Positions 34,166 through 42,784 of a DNA stretch of 49,046 nucleotides are shown piece after piece. Origin of the DNA: Lachnospiraceae bacterium UBA7160 (GTDB lineage: Bacteria; Bacillota; Clostridia; Lachnospirales; Lachnospiraceae); contig DKWE01000075.1 of the NCBI GenBank assembly GCA_002491565.1, positions 1 to 49,046 on the forward strand, in the 5' to 3' direction. The position numbers were made by a program, and so were the translations under genes. The notes under the pieces were generated by a model. The model ran no database searches and was not told the DNA's origin. It worked only from the letters and a program-made list of their open reading frames with translations. Each line of letters starts with the position of its first letter. Position 1 is the first letter of the stretch.

Positions 34166-35140
34166 ATGGGAAAGGAAGTTAAGACAATCGGTGTGCTGAC
34201 AAGCGGCGGCGATGCGCCGGGGATGAATGCAGCGATTCGTGCCGTAGTGCGTAAGGCATTGTCGCGGGGACTGAAGGTGAAGGGAATTCATCAGGGCTAC
34301 AGAGGACTTCTGAACGAAGAGATCGTAGATTTCGATGCGCGCTCAGTATCAGATACGATCTCCAAGGGCGGCACCATCCTGTATACGGCACGCTGCCATG
34401 AGTTCCGGACGTCTGAGGGACAGGACGAGGGCGCGGCGATCTGCCGGAAGCATGGAATCGACGGCCTGGTCGTGATCGGAGGAGACGGCTCCTTCGCAGG
34501 AGCGCAGCAGCTGGCGCTGCGCGGGATCAATACAATCGGTGTTCCGGGCACGATCGATCTGGATATCGCATGTACGGATTATACGATTGGCTTTGACACG
34601 GCGGTGAATACGGCGATGGACGCGATTGACAAGGTGCGTGATACCTCGACCTCGCATGAGCGCTGCAGTATCATCGAGGTTATGGGAAGAAATGCCGGAT
34701 ACATCGCGCTCTGGTGCGGTATCGCGAACGGTGCGGAGGACATTCTGCTGCCGGAGCGCTACAATTACGATGAGCAGGAGCTGATCAATAATATCATCCA
34801 CAACCGGAAGCGCGGCAAGAAGCATCATATTATCATCAATGCAGAGGGCATCGGGCATTCGACGAGTATGGCGCGCCGTATCGAGGCAGCGACCGGCGTC
34901 GAGACGCGCGCGACGATCCTCGGACACATGCAGCGCGGAGGCAGCCCGACCTGCCGTGACCGTGTCTATGCTTCTGTCATGGGGGCATATGCGGCGGATC
35001 TGCTCTGTGAGGGAAAGAGCAATCGTGTCGTAGCATTCCGCGGCGGCGAGTATGTGGACTACGATATCAATGACGCTCTCAACATGCAGAAGGAAATCTC
35101 AGACTATATGGTCCGCGTGGCGAAAGCAATGACGATCTGA
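34166..35140 (+). CDS. pfkA: ATP-dependent 6-phosphofructokinase
   Basis: The 324-residue glycolytic enzyme phosphorylates fructose 6-phosphate. Motifs are IGVLTSGGDAPGMNAAIRAV (ATP loop), IGGDGSFAGA and GVPGTIDLD with the catalytic aspartate, then HERCSIIEVMGRNAGYIA and GHMQRGGSPTCRDR. The Gly in PGTID, where PPi-dependent enzymes have Lys, points to ATP as donor. The usual TIDND reads TIDLD here. The start at 34166 follows AGAGGAGG; the in-frame ATG 41 codons upstream lies in a non-homologous basic stretch. It follows dnaE by 127 bases. Confidence 0.95.
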   Translation: MGKEVKTIGVLTSGGDAPGMNAAIRAVVRKALSRGLKVKGIHQGYRGLLNEEIVDFDARSVSDTISKGGTILYTARCHEFRTSEGQDEGAAICRKHGIDGLVVIGGDGSFAGAQQLALRGINTIGVPGTIDLDIACTDYTIGFDTAVNTAMDAIDKVRDTSTSHERCSIIEVMGRNAGYIALWCGIANGAEDILLPERYNYDEQELINNIIHNRKRGKKHHIIINAEGIGHSTSMARRIEAATGVETRATILGHMQRGGSPTCRDRVYASVMGAYAADLLCEGKSNRVVAFRGGEYVDYDINDALNMQKEISDYMVRVAKAMTI

Positions 35141-35366
35141 CAATAAACGTGCCGTACAGCGCTCCGTGACAGATACGCCAGACGGCAATGCTGTCATGTG
35201 AGAGATGCGGTCAGCGGACGCTATGCGGCAATGGGAAAATACGCTGTCTGACAGCATCTACAGTGAAATGTCGGCAGCATTTGTTTGGCAGTGATCTGAC
35301 CGGTATGAGGAATCTTCCTTTAACGGAATGTAAGCCGACACGAGAGACCAACATAGGAGCTACTTT

Positions 35367-36173
35367 ATGAATCCTACCAATATCATCACCAGCCCTTCCA
35401 ATCCGCGTCTGCGCTCGCTTCTCCAGCTTCAGAAAAAGCCAAAGCTGCGCAGCGAGCAGGATGTCTTTATTGTGGAGGGCATCAAAATGTACCAGGAGGC
35501 CCCAGCTGACCGCCTGGTACATACGTATCTGTCCGAATCTCTTTACCACAGACAGCCGGAGCTGTTCCGGACGGCGGACCCGCATGCGGTAACGCTGCTC
35601 TCCGACCGTGCTTTCGAGGCAGTCTCTGACACGAAATCTCCGCAGGGGGTTTTGTGCCTTGTACGGCAGTATCATTATCAGCTGGAAGACCTTCTCGGCG
35701 CTTCGAAATCGGGCGCTCCGCTTTTGATTGCACTGGAAAATCTGCAGGATCCCGGCAATCTCGGCACGATCATGCGCACTGCGGAGGGCGCCGGGGTGAC
35801 GGGAGTTCTGCTCTCAGAGGACTGTGTCGATTTGTATAATCCGAAGGTGATACGCTCCACAATGGGGTCAGTGTACCGGATGCCGTTCTATTATGCAGAC
35901 GATTTTCATCGCAGTATTCAGGAATGTCAGGCGAAGGGGATCCGCTGGTATGCCGCTCATTTAAAGGGAGAGAGCAGTCATGACGGCCAGGATTACACCG
36001 GCCCAGCCGGGTTCTTGATCGGCAATGAGAGCCGGGGGCTCACTGACGGGACCGCAGCCCTCGCGGACACTTACATCCGCATCCCGATGGATGGCAGGGT
36101 GGAGTCCCTGAATGCGGCAGTTGCATCTGCCATCCTGATGTACGAAGCCAACCGCCAGCGCCGGAGCGTGTGA
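35367..36173 (+). CDS. SpoU/TrmH-family RNA 2'-O-methyltransferase
   Basis: The 268-residue SAM-dependent SPOUT enzyme has an N-terminal substrate-binding domain (ITSPSNPRLRSLLQLQKKPK, DVFIVEGIKM). Motif 1 is LQDPGNLGTIMRTAEGAG, motif 2 GFLIGNESRGL and motif 3 RIPMDGRVESLNAAVASAI. Together they form the trefoil-knot SAM site. The target is probably 2'-O-ribose in rRNA, as for other RlmB/TrmH members; the exact nucleotide is not determinable. AGGAG lies 9 bases before the ATG. Confidence 0.92.
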   Translation: MNPTNIITSPSNPRLRSLLQLQKKPKLRSEQDVFIVEGIKMYQEAPADRLVHTYLSESLYHRQPELFRTADPHAVTLLSDRAFEAVSDTKSPQGVLCLVRQYHYQLEDLLGASKSGAPLLIALENLQDPGNLGTIMRTAEGAGVTGVLLSEDCVDLYNPKVIRSTMGSVYRMPFYYADDFHRSIQECQAKGIRWYAAHLKGESSHDGQDYTGPAGFLIGNESRGLTDGTAALADTYIRIPMDGRVESLNAAVASAILMYEANRQRRSV

Positions 36174-36239
36174 CGATACAGGACTAGCGGCTATCGCTAA
36201 TGACCAAAATCTAATCTGCAGCATAGAAAAATTACCCTA

Positions 36240-36268
36240 TTGATTAATATAGCAATCGCGCTTATAAT
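36240..36268 (+). promoter_or_regulatory. Promoter of the uracil/xanthine permease gene
   Basis: TTGATT at 36240-36245 and TATAAT at 36263-36268 have a 17-base spacer. The leader of about 105 bases includes an ACAGG...CCTGT pairing but no recognisable PyrR-binding site or purine riboswitch. Confidence 0.65.
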
Positions 36269-36378
36269 TGGATGCGGAAAAAAGATACATCATGTTAGGG
36301 AAGACACAGAACAGGTCTTCGGACTGGCGGAGGAAAAGGGCGCCTGTGGATTCCCGCCTGCGAAAGAGGAGGAAGGTT

Positions 36379-37782
36379 ATGAATGATTCAAATGGAGTAA
36401 TTCGTGACGCAAGGAAGCTCGGCGTGCCAAAGATGCTGCTTTTAGGGCTGCAGCATATGTTCGCGATGTTCGGCGCAACGATTCTCGTGCCGATCCTGGT
36501 GAACAGCTATTTTGTGGATGCCTGCGGCGAGCAGCTGACAAAGGGGCTGACCGTGTCAGTGACGCTGTTCTGCGCCGGGTTTGGCACCCTGTTTTTCCAT
36601 GTCTGTGCAAAGATGAAGGTTCCGGCATTTCTCGGCTCGTCCTTCGCGTTCCTGGGCGGATTTTCGACCGTGGCGAACCTGAAAAGCGGCATTTTTGAAA
36701 CAATGGGTGCAGATGAAAAGGCAGCTTACGCGTGCGGAGGAATTGTAATAGCCGGACTGCTGTACCTGGTACTGGCATTGATTATCCGCCTGGTCGGCGT
36801 AAAGCGTGTTATGCGCTACCTGCCGCCGGTAGTGACCGGTCCTGTGATTATCTGTATCGGACTGAGTCTTGCCTCCTCCGCGATCGGCAATGCGTCGACC
36901 AACTGGTTCCTCGCATTTGTTGCACTTGCGGTGATTGTCATATTCAATATCTGGGGAAAGGGTATGTTCAAAATTATCCCGATCCTGATGGGCGTGGTGA
37001 TCTCTTATGCCGTAGCCGTGATTATGAATGCGTGCGGGATTAAGAATCCGGACGGCACTGCGATTCTTGATTTTTCGACGATTGCATCCGCAAATATCAT
37101 CGGTCTGCCGCCGTTCCAGCTGTGCAAATTTGACCTGACAGCGGTACTGGTGATGGCTCCGATCGCAATCGCGACAATGATGGAGCATATCGGAGATATG
37201 TCTGCGATTTCTGCGACGGTCGGAGAAAACTATCTGGCAGATCCGGGCCTGCACCGGACACTGATGGGCGATGGTCTTGCGACTGCTCTGGCAGGCGTGA
37301 TCGGCGGACCGGCAAATACCACTTACGGAGAGAATACGGGCGTACTGGAGCTGAGCCGTGTGCATGACCCGCGTGTCATCCGGCTTGCGGCGGTGTTTGC
37401 GATTGTAATCAGCTTCATCCCGAAGGTGTCAGCGGTCATCAGCACGATGCCGTCTTCGATTATCGGCGGTGTGAGCTTCATGCTGTACGGTATGATTTCC
37501 GCAATCGGCGTGCGGAACGTGGTAGAGAACAAGGTAGACCTCACGAAGTCGCGTAACCTGATCATCGTGGGGGTCATCTTTGTCTGTGGTCTTGGCTTTG
37601 GGAATGGTCTGACCTTCCACGTTGCGGGTACATCCATTACGCTGACGGCGCTCGCGATTGCAGCGATCGCAGGAATCCTGCTCAACATTATCCTGCCGGG
37701 CAATGATTACGAGTTCGGCGTGAATCCGCAGGGAGACATCAACCGCGGAGTGAGCATGAATCCGGAGAAGCAGAAGAAATAA
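36379..37782 (+). CDS. Uracil/xanthine permease (NCS2 family, UraA-like)
   Basis: The 467-residue nucleobase:cation symporter of the plasma membrane is the usual length with 14 segments. The start MLLLGLQHMFAMFGATILVPIL is the family's first segment. Core residues are in FLGSSFAFLGGF, MAPIAIATMMEHIGDM (the conserved Glu of segment 8) and GGPANTTYGENTGVLELSRV (segment 10 signature). The Glu/His in EHIGD and the signature favour uracil or xanthine; I cannot decide between them. The ATG at 36379 follows GAGGAGGAAGG and the further-upstream ATG lacks a site. Confidence 0.92.
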   Translation: MNDSNGVIRDARKLGVPKMLLLGLQHMFAMFGATILVPILVNSYFVDACGEQLTKGLTVSVTLFCAGFGTLFFHVCAKMKVPAFLGSSFAFLGGFSTVANLKSGIFETMGADEKAAYACGGIVIAGLLYLVLALIIRLVGVKRVMRYLPPVVTGPVIICIGLSLASSAIGNASTNWFLAFVALAVIVIFNIWGKGMFKIIPILMGVVISYAVAVIMNACGIKNPDGTAILDFSTIASANIIGLPPFQLCKFDLTAVLVMAPIAIATMMEHIGDMSAISATVGENYLADPGLHRTLMGDGLATALAGVIGGPANTTYGENTGVLELSRVHDPRVIRLAAVFAIVISFIPKVSAVISTMPSSIIGGVSFMLYGMISAIGVRNVVENKVDLTKSRNLIIVGVIFVCGLGFGNGLTFHVAGTSITLTALAIAAIAGILLNIILPGNDYEFGVNPQGDINRGVSMNPEKQKK

Positions 37783-37802
37783 TCAGAGCAGATGAAGATG
37801 CA

Positions 37803-37903
37803 GAGGGTGTCGCAAAACTGTGGTGAGAAACTACAAACGCTGGTATTTGTCTGACGGGGCAGATACCATCCGTTGTAGCTCCCAGTAGTTTTGCTGCACC
37901 CTC
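37803..37903. repeat. 101-base palindromic element, MITE-like
   Basis: The ends GAGGGTG-TC-GCAAAACT and AGTTTTGC-TG-CACCCTC are inverted repeats of 17 bases. Nested inside are GAG/CTC, CTACAA/TTGTAG and GGTATTTG/CAGATACC. The whole folds into one long hairpin. Neither strand shows a T-run, so it does not look like a simple terminator. The outer end matches the arm of the hairpin at 9391-9414. No clear target-site duplication is visible. Confidence 0.6.
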
Positions 37904-37951
37904 AAAATAGTTGCAGAGTCTTCCGGGGAAGAGAAGACAGGGGGAACAGGT

Positions 37952-38992
37952 TTGAGGAACAGATCTGGTATAAGACGGCGGATATGGAGAAAAGCGGGAG
38001 TGTGTGCGCTGGCGGTTATGGGGCTGGCTGCAGGGATGACTGGGCGGGTACAGGTGGTGTATGCGGAAGCAGGAATTACTGTACAGCCGCAGGCGAGCTA
38101 TAAGGTGGTGGAAAATTCAGAGCGGATATGGGCGGGTTACAAAGTGACAGAAAGTGCAGAGCAGGTGCAGGCGAGTCAAGCGGTGCAGTTACAAGCGAGT
38201 GATATAGCAGAATGTGCCGTGGAAGTGTCCGAGACGGATCAGAGATCGGAAGCAGAGTTCCGGGAGCCGGTAGAACTGACGGTATTTGCGGCAGCTTCGT
38301 TGACAGAGACCCTGACGGAAATTGCCGAACGGTATGAAGCAGAAGCGCCGGGTGTGACGCTGATTTTCAACTTTGATTCCTCCGGTACCCTGAAGACACA
38401 GCTGGAGGAGGGCACATACTGTGATCTGTTTCTTTCAGCGGCGCAAAAGCAGATGGATCAGATAGACGGCTCTGTGGAGGAAGAGCAGAATCCGGAGGGA
38501 CTCGACCTGATTTACTCTGCTACCAGAGTGAATCTGCTGGAGAATCGTGTGGTGCTCGCAGTTCCAGACGGGAATCCGGCTTCGGTTGGCTCCTTTATGG
38601 ACCTGGCCTCTGACCAGGTGGGGCTGATCTGCCTTGGCAATGAGGATGTGCCGGTTGGACAGTACTCTGTTGAGATTCTGGAGGCGCTCGGGATTCTTGA
38701 AGAGCTGGAGCAGGCAGGAAAGATTACCTACGGTTCAAATGTGAAAGAGGTCACGACCCAGATCAAAGAAGGTCTCGTGGACTGTGGGCTTGTCTATGCA
38801 ACGGACGCAGCCTCCGCCGTTCTGACCGTGGTGGAAGAAGCGGAGAGTGAACTTTGCCGTCCTGTCATCTATCCGGCAGCGGTGTTGAAAGCATCGGAGC
38901 ATCCTGTGGAGGCAAAGGCGTTTCTGGATTATCTGCAGACAGAGGAGGCTGAAGAGATTTTTCAGAGTGTCGGTTTTGCGATGGCCGAGTAA
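37952..38992 (+). CDS. modA: Molybdate ABC transporter substrate-binding protein
   Basis: This extracytoplasmic oxyanion receptor has 346 residues, about 100 more than usual. An N-terminal Arg-rich signal region and hydrophobic segment (residues 15-30) are followed by AEA and a polar linker (41-106). The ModA core then begins at VELTVFAAASLTETLTEIAE, with FNFDSSGTLKTQLEEG and CDLFLSAAQKQMD. No lipobox cysteine is present. The start is TTG behind AGGGGGAACAGG. The genes for permease and ATPase follow, so the unit is modABC for molybdate or tungstate import. Confidence 0.9.
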   Translation: MRNRSGIRRRIWRKAGVCALAVMGLAAGMTGRVQVVYAEAGITVQPQASYKVVENSERIWAGYKVTESAEQVQASQAVQLQASDIAECAVEVSETDQRSEAEFREPVELTVFAAASLTETLTEIAERYEAEAPGVTLIFNFDSSGTLKTQLEEGTYCDLFLSAAQKQMDQIDGSVEEEQNPEGLDLIYSATRVNLLENRVVLAVPDGNPASVGSFMDLASDQVGLICLGNEDVPVGQYSVEILEALGILEELEQAGKITYGSNVKEVTTQIKEGLVDCGLVYATDAASAVLTVVEEAESELCRPVIYPAAVLKASEHPVEAKAFLDYLQTEEAEEIFQSVGFAMAE

Positions 38993-39034
38993 AATTTCAT
39001 TGTTTTTTGACTGGAGGATATTGAAATTAATGAG

Positions 39035-39748
39035 ATGAATATGGACTGGTTTCCTTTGTATAATTCGCTGCGGATTGCGCTGATTTCCAGCGTACTTGTA
39101 TTTTTTGCAGGGATTTTTGCAGCGCATCTGGCGTCGCGGCTGCATCCGGTCCTGAAGGGACTTCTGGATGTAGTGCTGACTCTGCCGCTTGTGCTGCCGC
39201 CGACGGTTGTCGGCTATTTTTTACTGGTGCTGCTTGGACCAAAACGTCCGCTGGGCGGGTGGCTGCTGGAGACCTTTCAGATAAGAATTGTGATGACCTG
39301 GTACTCTGGTATCCTGGCGGCGGCAGTCGTGTCATTTCCGCTGATGTACCGGACGGCACGCGGCGCGTTTGAGAGCTTTGATGAGACGCTGGCGTATTCA
39401 GCGCAGACGCTGGGCCTCTCGAATACGTATATTTTTTGGAGAATCCGGATGCCGGCCTGCCGTCAGGGAATCCTGGCCGGAGTCGTCCTGTCTTTTGCCC
39501 GCGCACTGGGCGAGTATGGGGCGACGAGCATGGTTGCGGGCTATACGCCGGGGCGGACAGCGACGATTTCGACGACGGTCTATCAGCTCTGGCGGACGGA
39601 TAATGACGCGCTGGCATTCCGCTGGGTGATGGTCAATGTGGCGATCTCGGCCGCGGTGCTGCTTGCGGTCAACCTGCTGGAGCACCGTGTGGGCGTGAGG
39701 AAACGGACGTACCATGCAGGAGAAACGGATAGAACAAAATGTGAATAG
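39035..39748 (+). CDS. modB: Molybdate ABC transporter permease
   Basis: The 237-residue membrane subunit has five or six segments. PLVLPPTVVGYFLLVLLGPKRPLG and the coupling loop DETLAYSAQTLGLSNTYIFWRIRMP are characteristic of ModB. ALGEYGATSMVAGYTPGRTATI is the conserved C-terminal block. It follows modA by 42 bases with a GGAGG about 17 bases before the ATG. A second ATG two codons on is an alternative start. Confidence 0.93.
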   Translation: MNMDWFPLYNSLRIALISSVLVFFAGIFAAHLASRLHPVLKGLLDVVLTLPLVLPPTVVGYFLLVLLGPKRPLGGWLLETFQIRIVMTWYSGILAAAVVSFPLMYRTARGAFESFDETLAYSAQTLGLSNTYIFWRIRMPACRQGILAGVVLSFARALGEYGATSMVAGYTPGRTATISTTVYQLWRTDNDALAFRWVMVNVAISAAVLLAVNLLEHRVGVRKRTYHAGETDRTKCE

Positions 39749-39859
39749 TGAGTAAGCAATTCTCAATAGATTTGCGATACGCCCGGGAAATATGCAAGGA
39801 ATCAGAACTATATCAGGAGCAGGCGGATAGGATGCGAAGGTCATAAGGGGGGAACAGAA

Positions 39860-40936
39860 ATGTACCTGTCAGTGGATATCAGAAAGAAGCTGGGCAATTT
39901 TCAGATGGAGGTATCTTTTGAGACAGAGAACGGCGTGACGGGCCTTCTGGGCGCATCCGGCTGCGGCAAGAGCCTGACGCTGCGCTGCATCGCCGGGGTG
40001 GAACGGCCGGATGATGGCCGGATCGTGCTGGATGGCGTGACGCTATTTGATTCTGCCGCGCGGGTGAATCTGCCGCCGCAGAAACGGCAGGTCGGGCTGA
40101 TGTTTCAGAATTATGCGCTTTTTCCGAATATGACAGTAGAGCAGAACATTCTAGCGGGTCTTTGCAGGGAAAAAGACCGGAGAAAGAAGCAGGAGGCGGT
40201 CCGTGCGGCAATCCGGCAGTTTTCTCTGGAGGGGTTAGAGCGGCGCAGGCCGGACAAGCTCTCCGGCGGACAGCAGCAGAGGGTGGCGCTGGCGCGTATT
40301 CTCGTCGCGAAGCCAAAGCTTTTGATGCTGGATGAGCCGTTTTCCGCTTTAGATCATTATCTGAAATGGGAGATGGAGCTGGAACTGATGGAGCGGCTGC
40401 GGGATTTTTCAGGAGCAGTGCTGTTTGTATCACACAGCCGCGGCGAGGTTTACAGGCTTTGCAGCCGTGCTTGTGTGATGGACAACGGAAAATCGCAGCC
40501 AGTTGTCCCAGTGAAAGAATTGTTCGGTGCGCCCGGAACGCGTGCAGCGGCGCTGCTTTCTGGCTGCAAAAATGTTTCGGCGGCGAGGCGGAAGTCTGCA
40601 TACGAGGTGGAGGCAATCGACTGGGGCTGCAGCTTCCGCTGTGGGGAAGAGGTGCCGGAGCAGCTGGCTGCAGTTGGTGTGCACGCCCATGGGTTCCGTC
40701 GCTCGGCGCCTGATGCGGAGAATGCGTTGCTGTGTGAGGTGGTTCGTGTGGTGCGGGATGTTTTTTCAGTGATTTTAATGCTGCGGCCGATTTCTGCGGG
40801 CGCACAAAGTCCGGAAGACGTGCATAGGAGGATGATTCGCGTGGAGTGGTCTTATGAGGAGACCGGGGCAGTTGCGGAAGGGGATGTCCTCTGGATCTGT
40901 ACAGCACCGGAGAATATTTTGCTCTTGAAAGAGTAA
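39860..40936 (+). CDS. modC: Molybdate ABC transporter ATPase
   Basis: The 358-residue ATPase energises molybdate uptake. Walker A is GASGCGKS (about residues 31-38), the Q-loop is in LMFQNYALFPNM, the signature LSGGQQQR and Walker B KLLMLDEPFSALD. The region after about residue 240 is the MOP/TOBE-like regulatory domain, ending VLWICTAPENILLLKE. It is more diverged than usual, with an unusually long middle. GGGGGAAC precedes the ATG. Confidence 0.92.
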   Translation: MYLSVDIRKKLGNFQMEVSFETENGVTGLLGASGCGKSLTLRCIAGVERPDDGRIVLDGVTLFDSAARVNLPPQKRQVGLMFQNYALFPNMTVEQNILAGLCREKDRRKKQEAVRAAIRQFSLEGLERRRPDKLSGGQQQRVALARILVAKPKLLMLDEPFSALDHYLKWEMELELMERLRDFSGAVLFVSHSRGEVYRLCSRACVMDNGKSQPVVPVKELFGAPGTRAAALLSGCKNVSAARRKSAYEVEAIDWGCSFRCGEEVPEQLAAVGVHAHGFRRSAPDAENALLCEVVRVVRDVFSVILMLRPISAGAQSPEDVHRRMIRVEWSYEETGAVAEGDVLWICTAPENILLLKE

Positions 40937-40991
40937 ACCGGATACAGAACTGCGCTCACATTTTTTGAGTGAAAAGTGGAGCGCGGTTCCC

Positions 40992-41020
40992 TTGCTTCTG
41001 GTGAGGGCTTCCTGTAAACT
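40992..41020 (+). promoter_or_regulatory. Promoter of the XRE regulator gene, TAAACT type
   Basis: TTGCTT at 40992-40997 and TAAACT at 41015-41020 have a 17-base spacer, with GAAGG following the -10, the same layout as at 10893 and 23622. Confidence 0.5.
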
Positions 41021-41071
41021 GAAGGTACAGCGGCTGTAAAAAAGACAGAGAACGGGAGGATGACCGGAACT

Positions 41072-42124
41072 ATGAATATTGGAGAAGTGATACGAAAATA
41101 CAGAAAAGAAAAGCAACTGACGCAGGAGCAGCTGGCGGATTATCTGGGGATTACGCCCTCCGCTGTCAATAAATGGGAAAATAACTATTCGCTGCCGGAT
41201 ATCGCATTGCTTGCACCGATTGCACGGGTGCTTGGCATCACGACGGACACACTTTTATCGTATAAGGAGGAGCTGACAAAGCCGGAGATCAGACAGATCA
41301 TAGAGCAGTTTACAGAAAAGGCTTTGGCCGGAGACTATGACGCGCTCTTTTCCTGGGCTATGGAGGTGATGCAGGAATATCCGAACAGCGGCACGCTGGC
41401 AATCAATCTGCTGCCCGGGCTGGACGCCTATAAGAGTATACTGAGTGTTTCGGAGGCAGGTGCGTATGAGGAACAGATCGGTAAGGCATACCGGCGTCTG
41501 CTGAGTGATACGGATCCGGAGATTGTGCGCAGGGCAGCGGAGCTTTCATTCTACCGATACATGAACCAGAAAGAATATGATGAGGCAGAAAAAATCCTTT
41601 CCTTTGTCCCGGAGCGCGACAGTGAGCATAAAATGATGCGGGCGCTTCTGCACCGGAGACGCGGAGAACATGGGGAGGCGTACAAGCTCTATGAGTGGAT
41701 GATACTGGAGGGATACGAGAAGATCAATGGGGCATTTAGCAACCTCTTTATGATGGCTGCGGATGCGGGAGATACCGGGCGGTGTGATCTCATAACGGAG
41801 AAGCAGGAGCAGCTGGCGCATTTGCTGGAGATGGGACGTTACCATGAAGTTTATCTGCAGCTGTATCCGGCGCTGGAGAAAAAGGATAAAGAAACGTCTC
41901 TATACCTGCTGGAAGAGATGGTTCAGGGGATTCAAAATGCTTCGGCTTACCAGAAGTCAGAGTTGTATTCCCATGTGGAGTTTGGACCGGGAGACAGAAG
42001 AAATGTCGCCTTCCTGCTCAGACAGTCCTTTGAGCAGGATGAGACGATAGATTTTCTGAGGGAGGACGAACGATTCGGGCGAATCCAGAAGGAATTGGAT
42101 CGTCTCTGCGGGCAGAATGAATAA
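41072..42124 (+). CDS. XRE-family regulator with TPR-like C-terminus
   Basis: The 350-residue protein starts with a helix-turn-helix (IGEVIRKYRKEKQLTQEQLA, then LGITPSAVNKWENNYSLPDI, residues 2-65). About 280 helical residues follow, read as TPR-like repeats (EAEKILSFVPERDSEHKMM; RGEHGEAYKLYEWMI). The design is common in Firmicutes cytosolic regulators that sense a peptide or protein. The ATG at 41072 has a GGGAGG 12 bases upstream; the ATG at 41060 abuts that site and is unlikely. No target gene can be assigned, though the nearest downstream unit is the RsgA-type GTPase. Confidence 0.82.
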   Translation: MNIGEVIRKYRKEKQLTQEQLADYLGITPSAVNKWENNYSLPDIALLAPIARVLGITTDTLLSYKEELTKPEIRQIIEQFTEKALAGDYDALFSWAMEVMQEYPNSGTLAINLLPGLDAYKSILSVSEAGAYEEQIGKAYRRLLSDTDPEIVRRAAELSFYRYMNQKEYDEAEKILSFVPERDSEHKMMRALLHRRRGEHGEAYKLYEWMILEGYEKINGAFSNLFMMAADAGDTGRCDLITEKQEQLAHLLEMGRYHEVYLQLYPALEKKDKETSLYLLEEMVQGIQNASAYQKSELYSHVEFGPGDRRNVAFLLRQSFEQDETIDFLREDERFGRIQKELDRLCGQNE

Positions 42125-42250
42125 GAATTGAAGGAAGCCAGGAGCCAAAAGTCTCAGAAAAGGAGAACCCGGACATACTTTTCTGGATAGTGGTTGGCTG
42201 AATTGTAATATCATAAATTCCGGAAAATGAACAAACGTATAGAAAAGTCA

Positions 42251-42279
42251 TTGCATTTTATTCCCTCATATGCTATAAA
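42251..42279 (+). promoter_or_regulatory. Promoter of the RsgA-type GTPase leader
   Basis: TTGCAT at 42251-42256 and TATAAA at 42274-42279 have a 17-base spacer. Transcription would start near 42286, giving a leader of about 560 bases before the GTPase start. Confidence 0.6.
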
Positions 42280-42421
42280 CTATAAATGAGTAAATACAAA
42301 ATATTGCACAATAGATTCCGCATTGCACGGACAATGCCGTAGGAATATAACAGAATGCTTTTGCTGTAAAGACAACAGGTTCTGTTTTTGTGCTCTGCTC
42401 GGGATTTACTCATTTATAGTT
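42278..42421 (+). ncRNA. Nested inverted-repeat element in the GTPase leader
   Basis: AACTATAAATGAGTAAAT at 42278-42295 is perfectly complementary to 42404-42421. Between the arms are a compact hairpin at 42315-42346 (ATTCC-GCATTG...CAATGC-GGAAT) and a terminator-like hairpin at 42350-42385 (ACAGAA...TTCTGT) followed by TTTT. Either a structured regulatory RNA or a DNA element is possible. About half of the left arm would be upstream of the predicted transcription start. Confidence 0.5.
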
Positions 42422-42470
42422 ATAAATATCAAAGTAAATTTGCTTCGGCATCACGAAAGGAGGAAGGAAT

Positions 42471-42503
42471 ATGACGGTTTTTTGTGAGGTGTCTGAGACG
42501 TAA
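42471..42503 (+). CDS. Candidate 10-residue leader peptide
   Basis: ATG at 42471 is preceded by AAAGGAGGAAGG, one of the best ribosome binding sites in the window, yet the frame ends after MTVFCEVSET. Such a start with so short a frame upstream of tandem terminators fits a leader peptide whose translation controls read-through. There is no independent evidence of translation. Confidence 0.5.
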   Translation: MTVFCEVSET

Positions 42504-42655
42504 AACTGAATAGTTGGTGCATACAATTACCGGGGCGCAGGACCTCTTTATTGTTGTACCGTTTTAAAGTAACCTTTCGTGCATACTAGTACATCGCGTA
42601 TTTTGCGCCGTCCGGCCAGTGATATCATTTGCGTTGTACCTGGACTTCCGGTTGT

Positions 42656-42766
42656 AGCACACTTAAAGGGTGTGTTATTTTTATACCCATCATCAGCCGC
42701 AGAAAGTATCCGCCAATAAGGGATGCTTTCTGCGGCATTTTTGTGCCCATTTTCAGGGCTTTTTTT
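42656..42766 (+). terminator. Three tandem terminator hairpins before the GTPase gene
   Basis: First, AGCACAC/GTGTGTT at 42656-42676 then ATTTTTAT. Second, GCCGCAGAAAG at 42696-42706 with CTTTCTGCGGC at 42726-42736 then ATTTTT. Third, GCCC/GGGC at 42745-42759 then seven T. All lie between the leader peptide and the next ribosome binding site, so the arrangement looks like transcription attenuation. Confidence 0.7.
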
Positions 42767-42784
42767 AGAAAGGAGATGTTTTGT

